From Anaeramoeba flamelloides (taxonomy: Eukaryota > Metamonada > Anaeramoebidae): DNA of 64,000 bases. A model generated the notes under the pieces. That model made no database searches and had not been told where the DNA came from. It worked only from the letters and a program-made list of their open reading frames with translations. Position numbers and translations under genes: made by a program. Shown here piece after piece: positions 58,987 through 64,000 of the stretch. The stretch spans positions 186,001 through 250,000 of the forward strand of contig JANTQA010000020.1 of assembly GCA_027625915.1 (NCBI GenBank), given 5' to 3'. Every line of letters begins with the position of its first letter. Position 1 is the stretch's first letter.

Positions 58987-61900
58987 ATGTCCTCTAGCAA
59001 ATCCATACCGATTAAAACATTTTATGGCCCGGATATACGGCGTTTGGAATTTGATCTGAATGGAAATTTAAATGATCTTTTAACGACAATCCAGGAATAC
59101 TATTCAATAGATCTTACAGATTTAAGCAAATACACGCTTTACTATATTGATGAAGACGAAGAAAAGATCACTTTTTCAACAGATTTCGAATTCCAAGAAG
59201 CGCTTCGTTTTGCATCAATTTCTACACCTCGAATACTTCGTTTATTCTTGGAAAAAGGTAAGAAAACTATTTTAAATCAATACTAAAAATAAATCCCTAA
59301 CAAAAAAATAAATTGCTTTCATTGACAAATACCTAGTAGATCGCAATTCGAAAGATCTGATGTTAAAATCTAAAAAAACAAAAATTAGTTTGTTCTGCAT
59401 CAACAACAAAAAAAAAAAAAAAAAAAAAAAAAAACAAAAAGACTTTTTTTTGTTTTGTATTTTCGAAAGTAGACATTGACCAAATCCAAGAAAAAACAAA
59501 CCCTTCGTTTAAAATCTGTGATAAAATGCATAAATAATATGATTTTTATTTATTTTGAATGAAAAATAAAATCTTTGATCACTTTATTTCCAAAACCACA
59601 AAGCCTGTTTTACCATTTTTCCAACACCAACGAATTGGAATTTAAAAGAGAACAACACTTCCAAATATGTTATTTAGTTCGTAACATTTTTTATTAAAGA
59701 ATAAAAAAACGCTTTCATCAATACCTACTCTTTCAATCAAGATTATTTAAGAGTGTACGCCTCCAAAAGAATTCTTCATGTACGTTTACAAATGTCCTCC
59801 TTTTATATTGTTAAGATTCAGAAGATCTTTTATCCACAGCTTTAAACAAATTATTTTTTTACAAAAAATAAGGTTTTTGGTTTTTATTTTTTGATTTGCC
59901 ACAAAGCCGCACTTATCAAGACCTTAAAAATAAACCTAAGAAGGTATTTATCCATTTAGTTTTTCATTTACTTGTACCAAAAGTACTAATAACTACAGTA
60001 AAATCCAATAATTTAACACATAAATCAATACTAATCATCATTAACACTTTTCTGTATTTAATGGACATTTACAAGAGAACAAAAATAAAAAACTAAATGG
60101 ATAAATACCTTCTTAGGTTTATTTTTAAGGTCTTGATAAGTGCGGCTTTGTGGCAAATCAAAAAATAAAAACCAAAAACCTTATTTTTTGTAAAAAAATA
60201 ATTTGTTTAAAGCTGTGGATAATAAATAGTTTGAATCTTAACGAATATAAAAGGATTGCATTTGTAAATGTATATGAAGAATTTGTTTGGAATTTACTCC
60301 CTAAAATAAAATAAAAAACATATAAAAACAATTTTCGTTACTTTTTGAAAATACAAGGCTTATGTCTTTTCCCAGTCTATTTGCTAACAATCCATTTTCT
60401 GTATTTAACTAAAAATTAAAATATCAAGTTAAGGGAGTGAGGTGGATTTTTTAATTTTTTAATATTTAAGGAAGTGAGTATTTTTTAAAAATAAAATAAA
60501 ATCCTGTAAAGATAATGAAAAATTTTTTTTATAATTTGTGTTTGGAATTATGAAATTGATAAATTAACCTCATCTAAACAATTTATTAAAAAAAGGTCTC
60601 TTTTTTGAAATCCAAAATTCACATGTTTCCAATATAAAAGGAAAAAAGAGTAACTCATTATTTTTATTAACAATTAAGTTAATTCTTGAAAATGGGATGA
60701 TATTTTTAATTTTATGTTGACAGAGTATTGATTCCGAAAGAAAATTATTTATTTTGTTATTATTTTTAATAATTAATATTTCAAGACAAATCTCAGACAA
60801 TAAAACCAATTGCGGTATAGGTGATTAAAAAAATGAATATATTTGATATTTTTTTTTTTAAAAATCAATAACTGCTGATAAAAGTTTAACAAAAATTTAT
60901 CAATTAAATTGAGATCTATTATGCAAAAAAATTTTTATTCTTAAAGGTTTGAAAAAAGTAGTTTTCAGGTTTTCAAAAAATGAAAAAAAATTGCAAATGA
61001 ATCAGGTATAAATGAAAAATAGGAAAAAAAAAAAAAGAAATAGGTAACAAAGTGAAAAAAATTTTCAATCTTGAAATTTCCAAAATTATAATTTTTTCTT
61101 TTAATATCCATTCAAATCCTTTCAACATACATAATTCACTACATTACAAATGTGTCCACTTTGACTGGAAAAGAGTTTACATTCTTATTGAAAGTGCTAA
61201 CAATGATTTATTATTTGTTATATATCCCTCAACAAATTAAAAATAATTGAGCACTTAATTTTGGAGTGAGCACGACAAAAAAATGTTTTGCAAAATTTGA
61301 TGAAATTTCACTAATAAATATTGATCGATCAAATTTAGATGCCATCAATTCATTATATTCAAATTTGTCTCTTTAAAATAACCCAATTGACATAATATCA
61401 ATGAACAACAAAAAATTTTTGATCGATCTAATGGTTAGATATCATCAACTAATTTGAATTGCGATTTTCTATTCTGCGCAAATAGTATTTAAATTAATTT
61501 TAATCATTTGAAAAAAGTTTTTCGATCGAATGAAAATTGTTTACTTACTGGAAAAAAAACGAAATGAAAACAAAATAAAAAAGACAAAAAATTTTCATAT
61601 TTTTCAAAAAACAAAATCATTTCCAAATTGAATGGAATTGTATTATAGCTATTGTTTTAAACTATTTTTAAACATATCAAAAATTTTCAATTATATTGTT
61701 AATGTTAAGGGTTTAATAAAGGAATCATTTAATCTAGTAATGGGCGGATTTTGAAGTGACTAAAGTTGTAAATTCCAATTCAAAGAGTGTATAAAATAGA
61801 CACAGTCATTAGAAGTATTTTAAACTTAATATAATTTTCTCAAAAAGAGAAAAAAATGGGAAAATTATTAAATTTCAAATTTGGTCAAATTTCAATTTTG

Positions 61901-63828
61901 GTCAAATTCTCATTTTTTTCAAAATAGTCAATTCCATTGAAATATGTTGACTGTAGGCATTTAAAACATCATTTACGGGTAGGTTAAGGTACGTTATGGT
62001 AGGTTAGAGTATGACCTGGGTGGTTTGGATGTTTGGGAGGTATACTAGAAAATTTTGGTAGGATTTTGAAAATAAAAAAAAAAAAATATTAAGAGACCAA
62101 TTAGACTTTGGAAACTTGTTTTAAGGGGAAAAAATTTTCCACTTAACTTTTTGTGCTAAAATTAGATTTTCGAACAAATTTATGAAAATATTTAGTATCG
62201 ATGATTTCAATATTTTGAATATTCTACAATTTAAGTTATAAAATACTACCAATCACAAAATAATCTTTTCGATTTTTCCACCCACAATAATAAAAAACCA
62301 TTAAAAACAATCATACCAATAATAATAATCAAGAAACTCTTCAAAAATATGAAAAAATTCAATTTGACCAATTTTGAAATTTAATAATATACCCCAAAAT
62401 AGGCATATTTCGGAGTTTTACTCTTTTTTCGAGTCTGTGTGTATATCTATTCAAACCATTACATAATTGTTTCAGTTTGAATAGACTTGTTGATGATTTA
62501 CAGTAAAAGTAAGGCTATTTTTTGTTAAAGTTTTCTGGGAATTGGCTGATTTTGAGGTATTCTTTCAGCAACCAGTTTCCTTCACCTAGTAATGAGTCCA
62601 CTTTGTCTTGTATTGTTTTGATCTGTGCTTCATGGATTTTTTTCTTGATCTCAATTTTCAATTATAGTTTAGTTTAGATTACAAAATAATACCTGATTTG
62701 ATACCAAAATATTTTGTTTGATAAATAATGAAAAAAAATTAATTTGAAATTTAAATTTTACTGTCTCTTGATTTTCGATCTGTTGTTGAGTTATTTTAAA
62801 AATTTTATTTTTAAGAAAAATATTCTTTGTGTAATTCCAATAAAATTATTTAATATTTTTCATATTTATAATTTATATTAATTATAGTTGATAGAGTTTC
62901 ATGGAGGACTGGTAATAATAGTGATCAAAAATCATCAACAAATAAAAACTCATCTAAGAAAGATTTATTAAAAAAAGTGCATGATTATGATCCACCTTTG
63001 CCAAATTTGCCAAATCCGGTTTTTTATGATCTCTTATGGTCATTAGGGGATTCTCTTGACATGCTCACTGAATTGATGGAGAATAAGCGTTTTATGTTAT
63101 GGTTGCAAACTTTCAAAACGACAATAATTAAATCAATCAGTGAATTATTTATTGAGGGCGCATCTGGTTTGTCAGAATTTTTAGTGAAAATTGAAAGCCT
63201 TTTTGCCAACTGGGACTTAAATAAACAGACAGAAAAAAAAATCCTTAAATTTGTTTCTGTTGCTTCGACAAAGATTATCAATTTTAAGTTTTTCTTTTCA
63301 ATTTTGCCTGATATATTTTTAAAAAATAATAATTTGAATTTCCCAAACCAAAAATCCTTTCCAAACACTTTTAATTTTGGATGCCAACCACAAATTCCTT
63401 GTAAAAGATTCGACCCACCCGTAAGTAATTTCAAGCAGCAACAATCATTTCAACAACCACAACCACAACCACAACCACAACAGCTGCGGCAACAACAGCA
63501 AATTGGTCAAAAAAATAAGCAATATCAACAAAGGAAAGAAGAACAAGAGCAAAAACAAAATATTCAATCAGAAAATGGCAATTTGTCAAATTTAAAGAAA
63601 ATAAAACCTACTAAGGCTAATGCAAATGTAAAAAATAACCAAAAATCACAAATAGGTACAAAAAAACAACAGAATGAAAAATTATACAATGATCAAAAAA
63701 AACAAACAACGACTAAAATAGAAAATAAGCAAAAACCTTCAATGGGCAAAAAAAAAGTAAAGCAAAAGCCAAAACAAAAGCAAAAACAAAAAAGAAAAAG
63801 AAAAAGAAAAAAGAAAAAAAGATTTTGA
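58987..63828 (+). CDS. PB1-domain protein with Gln/Lys-rich tail
   Basis: Two exons, 58987-59257 and 62888-63828, phase 1 at both sides, give 403 residues. Residues ~7-87 form a PB1 domain: IKTFYGPDIRRLEF, a helix, YTLYYIDEDEEKITFSTDFEF (the acidic OPCA motif) and LRLFLEKG. PB1 domains pair front to back in signalling scaffolds; here both the basic strand (DIRR) and the acidic loop are present. After the joint (EK-VDRVSWR) comes a helical region (~125-215, YDLLWSLGDSLDML ... ANWDLNKQTEKK) that I do not recognise. The tail is Gln/Pro repeats then Lys/Arg runs, perhaps nuclear or RNA-binding. The 3.6 kb intron holds the inverted repeat 59761-60297. Further small exons in it cannot be excluded. 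Confidence 0.8.
59761..60297. repeat. Long inverted repeat in the PB1 gene intron, 123 bp loop
   Basis: The inner ~127 bp of the arms (59838-59964 and 60088-60214) is essentially perfect, for example CACAAAGCCGCACTTATCAA and AAACCTAAGAAGGTATTTAT with their complements. The outer parts (to 59761 and 60297) are looser (ATTCTTCATGTACGTTTACA against TGTAAATGTATATGAAGAAT). Near-perfect inner arms imply a recent event or gene-conversion between arms. No protein is encoded. Confidence 0.85.
61040..61178 (-). mobile_element. End fragment of a TCAGTCAAAG-family MITE
   Basis: CTTGAAATTTCCAAAATTAT and the closing CCACTTTGACTGGAAAAGAG then TTTA match, in reverse, the left end of the 13187-13893 element. 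I found no second inverted end, so it is probably truncated. Confidence 0.5.
61318..61670 (+). repeat. Diverged dispersed repeat, also at 22520-22800
   Basis: Shared words are TGATCGATCAAAT, CCATCAA.T.ATT and CAAAATCATTTCCAAATTGA, followed by GGAATTGTATTA. Patchy match; the boundaries are guesses. Confidence 0.4.
61977..62055 (+). other. G-rich patch in the PB1 gene intron
   Basis: About 80 bp with strong G over C bias: GGGTAGGTTAAGG, TATGGTAGGTTAGAG, CTGGGTGGTTTGGATG, TTTGGGAGG. GGTAGGTTA occurs twice. It stands out against >80% A+T around it. Function unknown. Confidence 0.6.
62515..62661 (-). pseudogene. Isolated coding-like segment on the opposite strand in the PB1 intron
   Basis: A minus-strand frame of 48 codons ends at a TAG: KIEIKKKIHEAQIKTIQDKV ... 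GEGNWLLKEYLKISQFPENF. The composition is normal for protein and the base use much less AT-biased than around it. There is no ATG and no partner exon that I can find. Probably the remnant of a gene or mobile-element protein; family not recognised. Confidence 0.3.
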
Positions 63829-64000
63829 TCGTTTTTTAATTAAAAAATAATATTGATAAATATTTGGAATAATTTACCTCTTTTTGTTTTTCATATTTTT
63901 AGTTTTCTTTAGAATTTCTGATTTTTTGGAATTAAAATTCATTTTTATAATTGTTATTTAAAAGTTTATTATCCAATTAAAAAATTTATTAAAAACCGAT
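63829..64000. other. Downstream edge after the PB1 gene
   Basis: AT-rich, nothing assignable. The 3' end of the PB1 transcript should fall here. Confidence 0.4.

Noticed and set aside
61977-62055. Interstitial telomere repeat
   Set aside because: GGTAGGTTA occurs only twice and the other G-rich words differ, so there is no regular tandem unit.
1-64000. tRNA, rRNA or CRISPR
   Set aside because: I found no cloverleaf with a GTTCGA-type arm, no rRNA-like GC-richer conserved block, and no regularly spaced short repeats with unique spacers. A tRNAscan/Infernal run would be decisive.
1-64000. Dictyostelium as the source
   Set aside because: The A+T content fits, but the gaps and introns are much longer than the compact Dictyostelium layout, and the Lys/Glu/Asp/Ser runs outweigh the Asn/Gln runs typical there. 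The assignment to another amoeboid protist remains a guess.

Overview
The window looks like nuclear DNA from a protist with a very A+T-rich genome (roughly four fifths A+T by eye). It has spliced protein genes, long introns, long gene-poor stretches and many short repeats. The proteins are eukaryotic signalling and traffic proteins: a heterotrimeric G-protein alpha subunit, a RING/IBR-PARP fusion, a calponin-homology plus PH-like protein, a SAD/BRSK-type kinase, Sec24, a membrane-tethered bZIP factor and a PB1 protein. Long runs of Lys, Glu, Ser and Asp, CH/PH architectures and spliced AT-rich genes would suit an amoeboid protist; Anaeramoeba is my best guess, held weakly. I recognised no tRNA, rRNA or CRISPR array.

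Layout, left to right: Galpha (+, 1-1868, 5' end outside the window); repeats to 5.9 kb; RING/IBR-PARP gene (+, 5903-9155); a repeat-rich gap with a three-level nested insertion (13.1-14.6 kb); CH/PH protein (-, 15199-18042); gap with repeats; SAD/BRSK kinase (-, 23379-31864, five exons); gap with a foldback element and a compact hairpin element; Sec24 (-, 36268-44402, four exons); repeats; membrane-tethered bZIP (+, 50025-54825, three exons); a partial small gene (-, 57997-58416); PB1 protein (+, 58987-63828, two exons). I rebuilt exons from reading-frame continuity, matching intron phase and homology. They explain why several genes appear as separate open frames.

The genes do not form an operon-like unit. 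Two themes recur. Membrane signalling and secretory traffic are represented by Galpha, Sec24 (the COPII cargo adaptor) and a bZIP with a transmembrane segment, a class that in animals (ATF6, CREB3) leaves the ER through COPII vesicles. Placing Sec24 and this bZIP side by side is probably coincidence.

The most unusual non-coding content is a set of modular palindrome arrays: 60-80 bp hairpins of three recurring kinds joined by a short GC-richer linker. They occur six times, and in three of these they form the variable core of a ~0.9-1.3 kb dispersed element with conserved flanks. Several long inverted repeats (centred near 33.6, 41.1, 47.4 and 60.0 kb) and several families of TA-targeted MITE-like elements sit mostly in introns and gaps. 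Coordinates of repeats are by eye and good to about 10-30 bp.
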